The position numbers and the translations under genes were made by a program. From the NCBI RefSeq assembly GCF_003254295.1, contig NZ_QKZO01000013.1, positions 1 to 64,000 of the forward strand: 64,000 bases of DNA. Reading direction: 5' to 3'. The DNA comes from Rhodobacter capsulatus. GTDB lineage: Bacteria > Pseudomonadota > Alphaproteobacteria > Rhodobacterales > Rhodobacteraceae. Below the pieces are notes generated by a model that was not told where the DNA came from, did no database searches, and saw nothing but the letters and a program-made list of their open reading frames with translations. Shown here piece by piece: positions 56,649 through 64,000 of this stretch; position 1 is the first letter of the stretch, and each line of letters begins with the position of its first letter.

Positions 56649-58115
56649 ATGAGCCAGCATATCCACCGCAAGGTCACGCTGGGCGTGGTGATCGGCAGCC
56701 GCGCCTTTTTCAGCCCCGCGCCCTGCAAGGATGCCCGCGACGAGGTTCTGGCGCAGCTGGCCCGGCTTGGGGTGAATGCGGTGATCCTGCCGCATGAGGC
56801 GACGGCGAATGGCGCTGTGCAGTCGATCGCCGATGCCGAGCTTTATGCGAAACATTTCAAGGCGCACCGGGATGACATCGACGGTCTGGTGATCTGTCTG
56901 CCGAATTTCGGTGATGAGATCGCCATCGCCGAACTGGTCAACCGCGCGAAGCTGAACGTGCCGATCCTGCTGCAGGCCAGCAACGACGAGATCGGCAAGG
57001 TCGATGTGCATTCCCGCCGCGACGCCTTCTGCGGCAAGTTCTCGGTCGCCAACAACTTCTGGCAATATGGTGTGCCCTTCACCGAAACCACCACGCATAC
57101 CTGCGACACCGGGGGCACGGAATTCGGCGCCGATCTGGAGCGCTTCGCCCGCACCTGCCGCACCGTGCGCGGGCTGCGCAACGCCCGCATCGGCGCCATC
57201 GGCGCGCGGACAAGCCCGTTCCAGACCATGCGGTTTTCGGAAAAGCTGTTGCAGGCCAGCGGCATGACCGTGGTCACCGCCGATCTGTCGGAACTGCTGC
57301 AGCTGGCGGGCGCGATTGACGACGCCGACCCGGATCTGGCCGCGAAGCTGAACAAGCTCAAGGCCTATGGCAAGATCCCGGCGCATATCCAGCCCGGGCA
57401 GATCCTGAAACAGGCGAAATGGACCCTCGCCGTCAACCGCTGGATCGAGGACAACGGCTGCGACGCCTCGGCCATTCAGTGCTGGCGCTCGTTGCAGGAC
57501 AATTTCGGCTGCGCCACCTGTGTCACCATGTCGATGATGGGCGAGGAGCTGCTGCCCTCGGCCTGCGAGGTCGACGTGATCGGCGCGGTCTCGATGTATG
57601 CGCTCGCGCTCGCCTCGGGCCAGCCCGCGGCGCTGCTCGATTGGAACAACAACTACGGCACCGAGCCCGACAAATGCGTCTGCACCCATTGCGGCAACTA
57701 TCCGAAAAGCTTCATCGGCGATGTGCCCGAGATCGGCGAATTGGACGTGCTGGGCGAGACCATCGGGCGGTCGAAATGTTTCGGCGCGGTCAAGGGCAAG
57801 GTGAAGGCCGGTCCGATGACCTATTTCCGGCTTTCGACCGATGACCGCAACGGCACGATGAAGTGCTATCTGGGGCAGGGGGATTTCACCGATGACCCGT
57901 TCGGGATGGATGGCGGCATCGCCGTCGCCCATGTGCCCCATCTGCGCAAGCTGATGAAATTCGTCAGCCACAACGGCTTTGAGCACCATGTCGCGATGGT
58001 GCGCGGCCATGTGGCCGATGTGCTGAACGAGGCCGTGGTCCGTTACCTCGGCTGGCCGATCTACCACCACGGGGGCGAACCCGAGCCGCAGCTCTTCACC
58101 CCCCATCGTTTCTGA
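56649..58115 (+). CDS. L-fucose isomerase-like sugar isomerase
   Basis: 488 residues of the FucI/AraA-like fold: N-terminal Rossmann-like part (GVVIGSRAFFSPAPCKDAR, VNAVILPHEAT), a central domain (GLRNARIGAIGARTSPFQTM) and a C-terminal domain with CTHCGNYPKSF and HHVAMVRGHVADVLNEA. It should convert an aldose to a ketose using Mn2+. It lacks the full-length (about 590 residues) form of classic FucI and resembles the shorter group that includes the D-apiose isomerase type. Excellent ribosome site GGGAGGAGAGAC. First gene of the rightward operon. Confidence 0.85.
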   Translation: MSQHIHRKVTLGVVIGSRAFFSPAPCKDARDEVLAQLARLGVNAVILPHEATANGAVQSIADAELYAKHFKAHRDDIDGLVICLPNFGDEIAIAELVNRAKLNVPILLQASNDEIGKVDVHSRRDAFCGKFSVANNFWQYGVPFTETTTHTCDTGGTEFGADLERFARTCRTVRGLRNARIGAIGARTSPFQTMRFSEKLLQASGMTVVTADLSELLQLAGAIDDADPDLAAKLNKLKAYGKIPAHIQPGQILKQAKWTLAVNRWIEDNGCDASAIQCWRSLQDNFGCATCVTMSMMGEELLPSACEVDVIGAVSMYALALASGQPAALLDWNNNYGTEPDKCVCTHCGNYPKSFIGDVPEIGELDVLGETIGRSKCFGAVKGKVKAGPMTYFRLSTDDRNGTMKCYLGQGDFTDDPFGMDGGIAVAHVPHLRKLMKFVSHNGFEHHVAMVRGHVADVLNEAVVRYLGWPIYHHGGEPEPQLFTPHRF

Positions 58116-58126
58116 CAGAGGATGCC

Positions 58127-58951
58127 ATGACCCCGAAAACCGAAACCGTGGACCGCATCCGCGCGCGTGCGCTGTGGATGCGCCGGACCGCCTTTGCCAT
58201 GGTGCACAAGGCGCAGCTTGGCCATCCGGGCGGCGATTTTTCCGCCATCGACATTCTGGCGACGCTTTATTTCGGGGTGATGCGCTACGACGCGACCCGC
58301 CCCGACTGGGCCGACCGGGACCGCTTCATCCTGTCCAAGGGCCATGCGACGGGCGCGCTTTATACCGCGCTTTGTGCGGCGGGCTATTTCCCCGAAGACT
58401 GGCTGGAGACCTACATGCAGCCGCGCTCGAAACTGAACGGGCACCCGAACCGCAACTATCTGCCGGGGATCGAGACGAACACCGGGCCCTTGGGTCACGG
58501 TTTCCCCGTCGCCACCGGCATTGCGATTGCGGGCCAGCTGACCGGGGCGGACTATCGCACCTTCGTTCTGACCGGCGATGGCGAGCAGCAGGAGGGCTCG
58601 AACTGGGAAGCGGCGATGACCGCGGGCTTCCGCCAGCTTGAAAACCTGACCCTGATCATCGACCGCAACCGGCTGCAGCAGGGCCAGTCGACCGAGGACA
58701 CCACGGGGATGGAGCCGCTCGACGCCAGATACCGCGCCTTCGGCTTTGAGGTCGCGGTGGTCGATGGTCACGACCTGGGCGCGCTTTTGGACGTGCTGTC
58801 GGCCTCGCCGAAGGGCCGGGGCAAGCCTTTGTGCGTGATCGCCAACACGGTCAAGGGCAAGGGCGTGTCCTTCATGGAAAACCAGGCGAAATGGCACCAC
58901 GCGGTGCCCGATGATGCGCAATTCGCGCAAGCGATGAAGGAGTTGGTGTGA
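58127..58951 (+). CDS. Transketolase N-terminal (TPP-binding) subunit
   Basis: 274 residues, equal to the first domain of transketolase. The TPP motif starts GDGEQQEG at 150-157 and ends with Asn181 in IIDRNRLQ; SKGHATGALYTAL and GPLGHGFPVATG are further conserved parts. Split two-subunit transketolases occur in archaea and in some sugar operons, including that for apulose-4-phosphate. Its stop overlaps the start of the C-terminal subunit. Confidence 0.93.
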   Translation: MTPKTETVDRIRARALWMRRTAFAMVHKAQLGHPGGDFSAIDILATLYFGVMRYDATRPDWADRDRFILSKGHATGALYTALCAAGYFPEDWLETYMQPRSKLNGHPNRNYLPGIETNTGPLGHGFPVATGIAIAGQLTGADYRTFVLTGDGEQQEGSNWEAAMTAGFRQLENLTLIIDRNRLQQGQSTEDTTGMEPLDARYRAFGFEVAVVDGHDLGALLDVLSASPKGRGKPLCVIANTVKGKGVSFMENQAKWHHAVPDDAQFAQAMKELV

Positions 58952-59913
58952 TGTCGCATGCTGCACCGATCAAGGCCGGTCTGGCCGATTGCCGCAATGC
59001 CTGGGTGGAAACGCTCGAAGCCTTGGCGGCCGAGGATGAGCGCATCGTTGCCGTGGTGAATGACTCGGTCGGCTCGTCGAAGCTGAACGGGTTTCAGAAG
59101 AAATTCCCCGACCGGCTGATCAATGTCGGCATCGCCGAGCAGCTGATGGTGGGCGTCGCCGCCGGTCTGGCCAATGGCGGGCGCATCCCCTTTGTCTCGG
59201 CGGCCTCCTGCTTCCTGACCGGGCGCGCGCTGGAACAGGTCAAGGCCGATGTGGCCTATGCCGGGTTCAACGTGAAGCTGGTGGGCCAGTCCTCGGGCGT
59301 GGCCTATGGCGAATTGGGCGCGACGCATCATTCGATCGAGGATTTCGCCTGGTTGCGGCCCCTGACCAACATCACCACCATTGCCCCGGCTGACGCCTGG
59401 GAGACCGCGCAGGCGGTGAAATGGGCGGCGGGCCATGACGGGCCGGTCTATCTGCGGCTCTCGCGCATGCCGGTGCCCGATCTGGACATTCCGGGCCGCA
59501 AGTTCACCCCCGGCAAGGCCGAGGTGGTGCGCAAGGGCGGCGATGTCACGGTGATCGCCTGCGGAACGACGGTGCATCTGGCGGCCGAGGCCGCGGACCG
59601 GCTGTCGGACAAGGGCCTTTCGGTAAGGGTTCTGAACATGGCCACGATCAATCCCATCGATGTCGACGCCATTCTGGCGGCGGCGCGCGAAACCGGCGCC
59701 ATCGTCACCGTCGAGGAAGCCTCGGTCCGCGGCGGCCTTGGCGGTGCGGTGGCGGAAATCACCGCGGGCGAATGCCCGGTGCCGGTCGAACGGCTGGGCT
59801 TTCCGGGCTTCGTGCCCACCGGCTCGACGGAATGGCTGTTCGAGGAATACGGGCTTTCCGTCGCGGGGATCACGGCCGCGGTGCGCAAGGTGCTGGCGCG
59901 GGGGACGAAATGA
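58951..59913 (+). CDS. Transketolase C-terminal subunit
   Basis: 320 residues: pyrimidine-binding domain (RLINVGIAEQLMVGVAAGLA with the catalytic Glu, GATHHSIEDFAWLR) and C-terminal transketolase domain (VEEASVRGGLGGAVAE). The ATG at 58951 has AAGGAG eight bases upstream and a one-base overlap with the first subunit. A four-base overlap leads into the kinase gene. Works as a heteromer with the preceding product. Confidence 0.93.
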   Translation: MSHAAPIKAGLADCRNAWVETLEALAAEDERIVAVVNDSVGSSKLNGFQKKFPDRLINVGIAEQLMVGVAAGLANGGRIPFVSAASCFLTGRALEQVKADVAYAGFNVKLVGQSSGVAYGELGATHHSIEDFAWLRPLTNITTIAPADAWETAQAVKWAAGHDGPVYLRLSRMPVPDLDIPGRKFTPGKAEVVRKGGDVTVIACGTTVHLAAEAADRLSDKGLSVRVLNMATINPIDVDAILAAARETGAIVTVEEASVRGGLGGAVAEITAGECPVPVERLGFPGFVPTGSTEWLFEEYGLSVAGITAAVRKVLARGTK

Positions 59914-61385
59914 CCGCGACAGGTTCGGGGCCGCGGGTTCTGGCCATCGATCAGGGCACGACCAACACCAAGGTGTTGATCGTCGCTTCGGACGGATCGG
60001 TGCTGGCCCGCGCCGCCGCGCCGCTGCTGACCAGCTATCCGCAATCGGGCTGGGCGGAGCAATCGGCTTCGGCGCTCTGGGCTTCGGTTCAGGGCGCGAT
60101 TGCCGCGGCGCTGGCCACGGCCCCGGGCCCGATCGACGCGATCGCGATCGCCAACCAGCGCGAGACACTGGTGCTGTGGGATGCGCTGACCCATCAGCCG
60201 CTCTGCCCGGCGATGATCTGGCAATGCCGCCGCACCGCGGACGATTGCGCGGCGCTGGCGGTGACCGGCATCGGCCCGGTGGTGGCGGCGGCGACGGGGC
60301 TGGGGCTCAACCCTCTCTTTCCGGCCTCGAAACTGGCCTGGGCTTTGCGCAACATCCCCGCCGTGGCGGCGGCGCAGGCGCAGGGGCGGCTGCGGGCGGG
60401 CACGGTCGATGCCTGGCTTTTGTGGAACCTGACCGGCGGCGCGGTGCATGCGACCGATCATTCGAACGCGTCGCGCACGCTTTTGTTCGACACCCGGACC
60501 TTGCGCTTTTCGCCCGAACTGGCCGCGATCTTTGCGGTGCCGATGGCCTGCCTGCCGCAGCCCTTGCCCTCGGACAGCCTGTTTGGCACGACGGCCAAGG
60601 GCGCGACGGCGCTGCCCGCGGGCGTGCCCATTCACGCGATGATGGGCGACAGCCATGCTGCGCTTTACGGCCATGGCATGCGCGCGCCCGGCGCGGTGAA
60701 GGCGACCTATGGCACGGGGTCCTCGCTGATGACGCTGACGCCCGGCCGCGTCACCTCGCGCCACGGGCTTTCCGGCACCATCGGCTGGACCGACCGGCAC
60801 GGAACGGCCTATGCGCTGGAAGGCAACATCACCGTTTCGGCGCAGGCGGCGGCCTTCATGGCGCAGCTTTTGGGGCTGACGGATGCCCGGGCGCTCTCCG
60901 ATCTGGCGCAGAGCGTGCCCGATGCGGGGGGCGTGACCTTCGTGCCGGCGCTGGCGGGGCTTGGCGCGCCGCATTGGAACGACGCCGCACGCGGCACCCT
61001 GACCGGGATGAGCCATGCGACCGGCCCCGCCCATCTGGCGCGGGCGACCTTCGAGGCGATTGCAAGCCAGATCGCCGATGTCTTCGAGGCGATGCAGGCC
61101 GATATCGGGCATCCGCTGGCCGCGTTGTCGGCCGATGGCGGCGCCTCGGGGAACGATTTCCTGATGCAGCTGCAGGCCGATCTGATCGGCAGCCCGGTGC
61201 GGGTCGCGGCGCTGGAAGAGGTGGGGGCGATCGGAGTCGCGGCGATGGCGATGGCGGCGTTGGGCCACCGTCTGCCGCTGCCCGCCGCGAAACCGCCGTT
61301 CCAGCCCGGCCTGAAACCGGCCGAGCGCGCCCGGATGCGCCGCGCCTGGGCCCATGCCGTCGCTCAGGCCGCACTGCCCGCGTAA
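59910..61385 (+). CDS. FGGY-family sugar kinase
   Basis: 491 residues, actin-like fold. ATP-binding phosphate 1 motif IDQGTTNTK at 13-21, substrate region SGWAEQSASALW and IANQRETLVLWD, then GDSHAALYGHG, YGTGSSLM and LSADGGASGNDFLMQLQAD. Close in pattern to glycerol and pentulose kinases. In context it should phosphorylate the ketose made by the isomerase before transketolase acts. Last gene of the rightward operon. Confidence 0.92.
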   Translation: MTATGSGPRVLAIDQGTTNTKVLIVASDGSVLARAAAPLLTSYPQSGWAEQSASALWASVQGAIAAALATAPGPIDAIAIANQRETLVLWDALTHQPLCPAMIWQCRRTADDCAALAVTGIGPVVAAATGLGLNPLFPASKLAWALRNIPAVAAAQAQGRLRAGTVDAWLLWNLTGGAVHATDHSNASRTLLFDTRTLRFSPELAAIFAVPMACLPQPLPSDSLFGTTAKGATALPAGVPIHAMMGDSHAALYGHGMRAPGAVKATYGTGSSLMTLTPGRVTSRHGLSGTIGWTDRHGTAYALEGNITVSAQAAAFMAQLLGLTDARALSDLAQSVPDAGGVTFVPALAGLGAPHWNDAARGTLTGMSHATGPAHLARATFEAIASQIADVFEAMQADIGHPLAALSADGGASGNDFLMQLQADLIGSPVRVAALEEVGAIGVAAMAMAALGHRLPLPAAKPPFQPGLKPAERARMRRAWAHAVAQAALPA

Positions 61386-61433
61386 CCCATTCCCGGCGCC
61401 CCATTCTCCTCCCCCGGGCGCTTTGGGAATGTG

Positions 61434-61463
61434 ACCGCCCGCAAGTCCCCGCTTGCGGGCGGT
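61434..61463. terminator. Strong bidirectional terminator
   Basis: ACCGCCCGCAAG and CTTGCGGGCGGT form a perfect 12-pair stem with a six-base loop between the convergent kinase and FucU genes. Confidence 0.8.
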
Positions 61464-61469
61464 TCCGTG

Positions 61470-61907
61470 TCACGCCTGCGGCCGGATCACGCCCTTTTTC
61501 AGGATCAGACAGCCGTAAAGCCGGGTCTCGCCCGTCGCGACGATGGCAAAGGCCTGTTTCGCGCGGGCGTAGAAATCGAACCGTTCGACCCGGCCCAGCT
61601 GCGCCGCCGGGCCTTCGTGTTGCGCCAAAATGGCGCGGAACTCGGCGAAGATCGGCTGCTCGGCCGCGGGATCACCCACCACCTCCATGTGAAAGGCCGC
61701 CTCGGGGACAAAATCATCGAGCGGCATCACCGAAAGAATCGCCTCCATCACCTGCGTCGCCGAAAGCCCCGGCATCCGGATCAGCTCCCGCGCGCAGCTT
61801 TCGGCGGGAAAATTGGCGTCGACGATCACGATCTCGTCGCCGTGGCCCATGGCGCGCAGCGTGTAAAGCAGGTCCGCCGTCAGGATCGGATCGATATTCT
61901 TCAGCAT
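61470..61907 (-). CDS. fucU: FucU/RbsD-family sugar mutarotase
   Basis: 145 residues. The active-site His22 lies in GHGDEIVIVDANFP, and the C-terminal ETRLYGCLILKKGV is conserved. These enzymes interconvert sugar anomers, helping imported aldose reach its isomerase. It is convergent to the kinase and outside the main operon but belongs functionally to the sugar regulon. ATG after AAAGGACTGACC. Confidence 0.9.
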   Translation of the reverse strand: MLKNIDPILTADLLYTLRAMGHGDEIVIVDANFPAESCARELIRMPGLSATQVMEAILSVMPLDDFVPEAAFHMEVVGDPAAEQPIFAEFRAILAQHEGPAAQLGRVERFDFYARAKQAFAIVATGETRLYGCLILKKGVIRPQA

Positions 61908-62276
61908 GGTCAGTCCTTTCTTCGAGGCGCGCCCGCAGGCCCGCGCGGCGCTATTGAAAGCCCCGCCGCAGGTAAAGTGCAAGGGTTTGCCCCCGGCGCG
62001 CGGCTTTTGCGCTGCCGCGGCGCGGCGACGAATTCTTTTGACAATCAGGGGATCAGTGCCGACAGTCTATACATCCTGAGGGCGAGCTCGTGCTGGCCCG
62101 GGGCACAGAGAGAACCCGCCCGCCCGCTGTTGATCGCGGTCGCGGCAGGGGCCGGGAACTGCGAAAGGCCGGGCCAGAACGGTTCCGGATGGCCGAAAGG
62201 CCGAAAGACGCCTGCTGCATCAACGCTGACCATCTGTGAGCTTGCGACCATGATCCGCCCGGGGGAGGGGACCGCC
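61908..62276 (+). other. 369-bp leader region, possibly structured
   Basis: No standard-size gene is evident. A TTGACA at 62038-62043 lies in a short AT-rich patch and may be part of the promoter for the downstream genes. The stretch at about 62150-62205 has short hairpins with GAAA loops (GGCC-GAAA-GGCC) typical of structured leaders. I could not match it to cobalamin, molybdenum-cofactor, SAM or TPP riboswitch patterns. Confidence 0.35.
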
Positions 62277-62345
62277 ATGACGTTTCACCGCAAGGCAAGA
62301 CAATCCAGGGTTGAGCGCCCGCGCGCGGCAGAGGCCTGCGGATGA
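62277..62345 (+). CDS. 22-codon ORF translationally coupled to the next gene
   Basis: ATG preceded by a very strong GGGGGAGGGGA site. The peptide is short and basic (MTFHRKARQSRVERPRAAEA plus Cys-Gly). Its TGA overlaps the ATG of the next gene (ATGA), the geometry of a coupled leader peptide. No codon repeats suggest classic attenuation. Confidence 0.45.
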   Translation: MTFHRKARQSRVERPRAAEACG

Positions 62346-62806
62346 CCGGGCCCTTTGCCGAAATCATCGCCCGTCTGGACGCCGGGGTGCAGGGGCGCGA
62401 ACCCTTGCCGCGGCTGGATCGGCTGCTGGCGATGGCCGAGGAGATTCTGGTGACCTGGCTGGCGCGCTGCGGGGCGGGGGCGGATCCGGGCATGGTCGAG
62501 GGATCGCTGCTTTTGTCGCTGCACCGGCAGGGCTGCCGTTGCCGACCGGGGTTCGACGCCAGCCGCGAGCTGTGCCGCGAGATCGTCGCCCGGCGCAATG
62601 TCGCGCTGCTTTACCCCGAGGAGGCCGGCCGGGCGCATGCCGAGATGGCCGCGAAGGTGCTGCAACTGGCGCTGTTCGTCGCCGAGGTGATGCCGCGCGA
62701 ACCTGCCGCCGAAACCCGGGGGGCGGGCGCGGCGGAGCTTTGCGGTTGCGTCCTGCGGCCTGCCCGGGCGGGTTCGGAGCTGCGCGAGGTGGCACCGGGC
62801 TTTTGA
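62342..62806 (+). CDS. Hypothetical protein with two CxC pairs
   Basis: 154 residues, mostly helical, no signal peptide. Cysteines at 43, 65, 67, 78, 134 and 136 include two C-x-C pairs (CRC and CGC), suggesting metal or thiol chemistry. No family recognised. It is preceded by the coupled short ORF and converges with the universal stress gene. selD lies 1.0 kb downstream. Confidence 0.55.
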   Translation: MTGPFAEIIARLDAGVQGREPLPRLDRLLAMAEEILVTWLARCGAGADPGMVEGSLLLSLHRQGCRCRPGFDASRELCREIVARRNVALLYPEEAGRAHAEMAAKVLQLALFVAEVMPREPAAETRGAGAAELCGCVLRPARAGSELREVAPGF

Positions 62807-62815
62807 CGCGGGGCC

Positions 62816-63670
62816 TCAGCGGATCAGCACCACCGGCACCTTGCAGGCGCGCATCGTGGCGGTGGTGGTCGAGCCGATGATCAGGCTGCGGATGCGCGAA
62901 TGGCCATAGGCGCCCATCACCAGCAGATCGAATTTCTCTTCCTCGGCCAGTTTGCGCAGCGCCGCCTCGGGCTGGCCCGCCAGAACCGTGGTTTCGGCCG
63001 CGATCCCCGCCGCGGCCAGCATCGCCCGCGCCGCTTCCAGGCCCTTTTTCACCTCGGGCGTGGCCTGCCCCACCGCGGCGATCTGCACCGACAGCCCGGG
63101 AAAAAGCGTGCTGCGCGACAGGTGATCGACCGCCTTCATCGCCGACACGCCGCCGTCATAGGCGACCAGAACCCGCTCGATCGGCCTGAAAGCGCGCGAG
63201 GCGACAAAGACCGGCCGCGCGCAGGAGCGCACGATCCGTTCCAGATTGGCGCCCAGATGGTCCATCGCCTGATCGGCATCCTCGCCGCGCTTGCCCAGAA
63301 GGATCACCCGCGCCTCGGCTTCGAAGGCCTGCACCGTGGCCAGAAGATCGCCCTGCCGCAGCTCGGCCGCAATCTCGGCCACGCCCGCCTTTTCCAAAAG
63401 CACCCTTGCGTCGTCGATCAGCGCGCGCCCATGCGCCGCCATCAGCCGTGCCCGCTGCGCATCCAGCGCCGCCAGCTCTTCCATCACGCCGCTGCGCGCG
63501 CCCAAAGGCGCGGGGTCCGCCGGATCGGCGAGCGCCGGGGCGCCGCCGGGGCGCAGCACATGGACCAGCTGCACCGGCGCGCCGGTGCGTTTCGAAATCC
63601 AGGCCGCATGGTCGCACACGCTTGTGGCGTAGATCGAGCCATCGACGAATGCGACGATTTTCCCGGTCAT
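62816..63670 (-). CDS. Tandem universal stress protein (UspA)
   Basis: 284 residues, two Usp domains. The first (KIVAFVDGSIYATSVCDHAA to VRSCARPVFVASR) lacks a clear ATP motif. The second has VLVAYDGGVSAMKAV and GAYGHSRIRSLIIGSTTTA, the G-2x-G-9x-G(S/T) ATP-binding signature. ATG after AGGAGGACAG. Role in stress survival, specifics unknown. Confidence 0.92.
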   Translation of the reverse strand: MTGKIVAFVDGSIYATSVCDHAAWISKRTGAPVQLVHVLRPGGAPALADPADPAPLGARSGVMEELAALDAQRARLMAAHGRALIDDARVLLEKAGVAEIAAELRQGDLLATVQAFEAEARVILLGKRGEDADQAMDHLGANLERIVRSCARPVFVASRAFRPIERVLVAYDGGVSAMKAVDHLSRSTLFPGLSVQIAAVGQATPEVKKGLEAARAMLAAAGIAAETTVLAGQPEAALRKLAEEEKFDLLVMGAYGHSRIRSLIIGSTTTATMRACKVPVVLIR

Positions 63671-63852
63671 CTGTCCTCCTGAGGGCGGCACTGCGCGACT
63701 CTCGCGCGGTCCGGGCCGCGCCGCCGGATACACGGCTTTCGGGCCAAATCCAAGCCGGGACGCGGCCGCAGGTCAGGTTTTGCGCAATCATGCTTGGCCC
63801 GGCGCGGGGCTGCGCCTATAAGCGCGCAGTTTCGGCGCCACAGGAGTTCGCG

Positions 63853-64000
63853 ATGACCGACACCGCCCCGAAGACCGAGCCGCGGCTGACCTCGCTCTCG
63901 CACGGGGGCGGCTGTGGCTGCAAGATCGCGCCCGGGGTGCTGGAGCGGATCCTGTCCGACACCGTCATGCCGCTCGTGCCCAAGGATCTGATGGTGGGCA
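63853..64000 (+). CDS. selD: Selenide, water dikinase, 5' end only
   Basis: The first 49 codons are present before the window ends. HGGGCGCKIAPGVLERIL contains the catalytic Cys21 and Lys24, equivalent to Cys17 and Lys20 of E. coli SelD. The active site uses Cys rather than selenocysteine. It makes selenophosphate from selenide and ATP. Ribosome site CAGGAG eight bases upstream. Confidence 0.93.
   Translation, partial: MTDTAPKTEPRLTSLSHGGGCGCKIAPGVLERILSDTVMPLVPKDLMVG

Noticed and set aside
62150-62210. Cobalamin or molybdenum-cofactor riboswitch
   Set aside because: The conserved boxes of those classes could not be found; only generic GAAA-capped stems are visible.
63910-63925. Selenocysteine codon in selD
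   Set aside because: The active-site codon is TGT (Cys), with no in-frame TGA in the visible part.

Overview
The window is high-GC alphaproteobacterial chromosome. The best species marker is the cytochrome c' at 30366-30818: its mature protein differs at only a handful of positions from the Rhodobacter capsulatus protein as I remember it. Irr, DUF2794, DUF4167 and many GTG/TTG starts also fit Rhodobacteraceae. I take it as R. capsulatus or a very close relative. I recognised no rRNA, tRNA, CRISPR array or prophage.

Layout. 1-270 holds a broken IS helper gene. 354-11395 is mostly housekeeping and accessory: a LysE-type exporter, an MFS transporter, asd, a DUF4139 protein, an RHH regulator, carbonic anhydrase, an M17 peptidase with an NlpC/P60 partner, DUF2794, a c-type cytochrome and two I78 lipoproteins. 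11501-14828 is a thiamine uptake operon (TPP riboswitch, thiB-thiP-thiQ) whose thiP reads with a frameshift. 14909-16832 is holC-pepA. 17000-24668 is the envelope block lptF-lptG-lptD-surA-pdxA-rsmA. 24726-28417 runs on the minus strand (DUF4167, prmC, prfA, a GST). 28567-38404 carries PPK2, a methyltransferase, cytochrome c' and cytochrome b561, a MATE pump, a sulfide:quinone-oxidoreductase-like flavoprotein behind a SqrR-type operator, an aminotransferase, sdhE, a MarR regulator and a serine hydrolase. 38392-40109 is the divergent epmA/efp pair. 40311-43439 is irr facing fabA-fabB-fabI. 43493-46305 is a hydrolase and an RTX-type secreted protein.

From 46482 the window becomes a sugar-salvage region. 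mtnA is followed by a unit made of a SorC-type regulator and a divergent class II aldolase/short-chain dehydrogenase fusion. This unit is enclosed by two inverted copies of a repeat of about 220 bp (47593-47819 and 50931-51150).

Next is a divergent sugar regulon, 51155-61907. Leftward it encodes a sugar-binding protein, a DUF2291 lipoprotein, an ABC ATPase, a permease and a DeoR regulator. Rightward it encodes an L-fucose-isomerase-like enzyme, a transketolase split into two subunits and an FGGY kinase, with a convergent FucU/RbsD mutarotase. CGAAA-type repeats lie on both sides of the divergent promoter region. An isomerase, a kinase and a dedicated two-subunit transketolase match the plan known for D-apiose catabolism, so an apiose-like branched pentose is my leading guess for the substrate.

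The window ends with a long leader, a coupled 22-codon ORF, an unknown protein with two CxC pairs, a tandem universal stress protein and the 5' end of selD. The most novel-looking items are the split-transketolase regulon, the inverted-repeat-bounded aldolase unit beside mtnA, the SqrR-type operator, an orphan terminator that implies a small RNA (9888-10143) and the leader before 62342.
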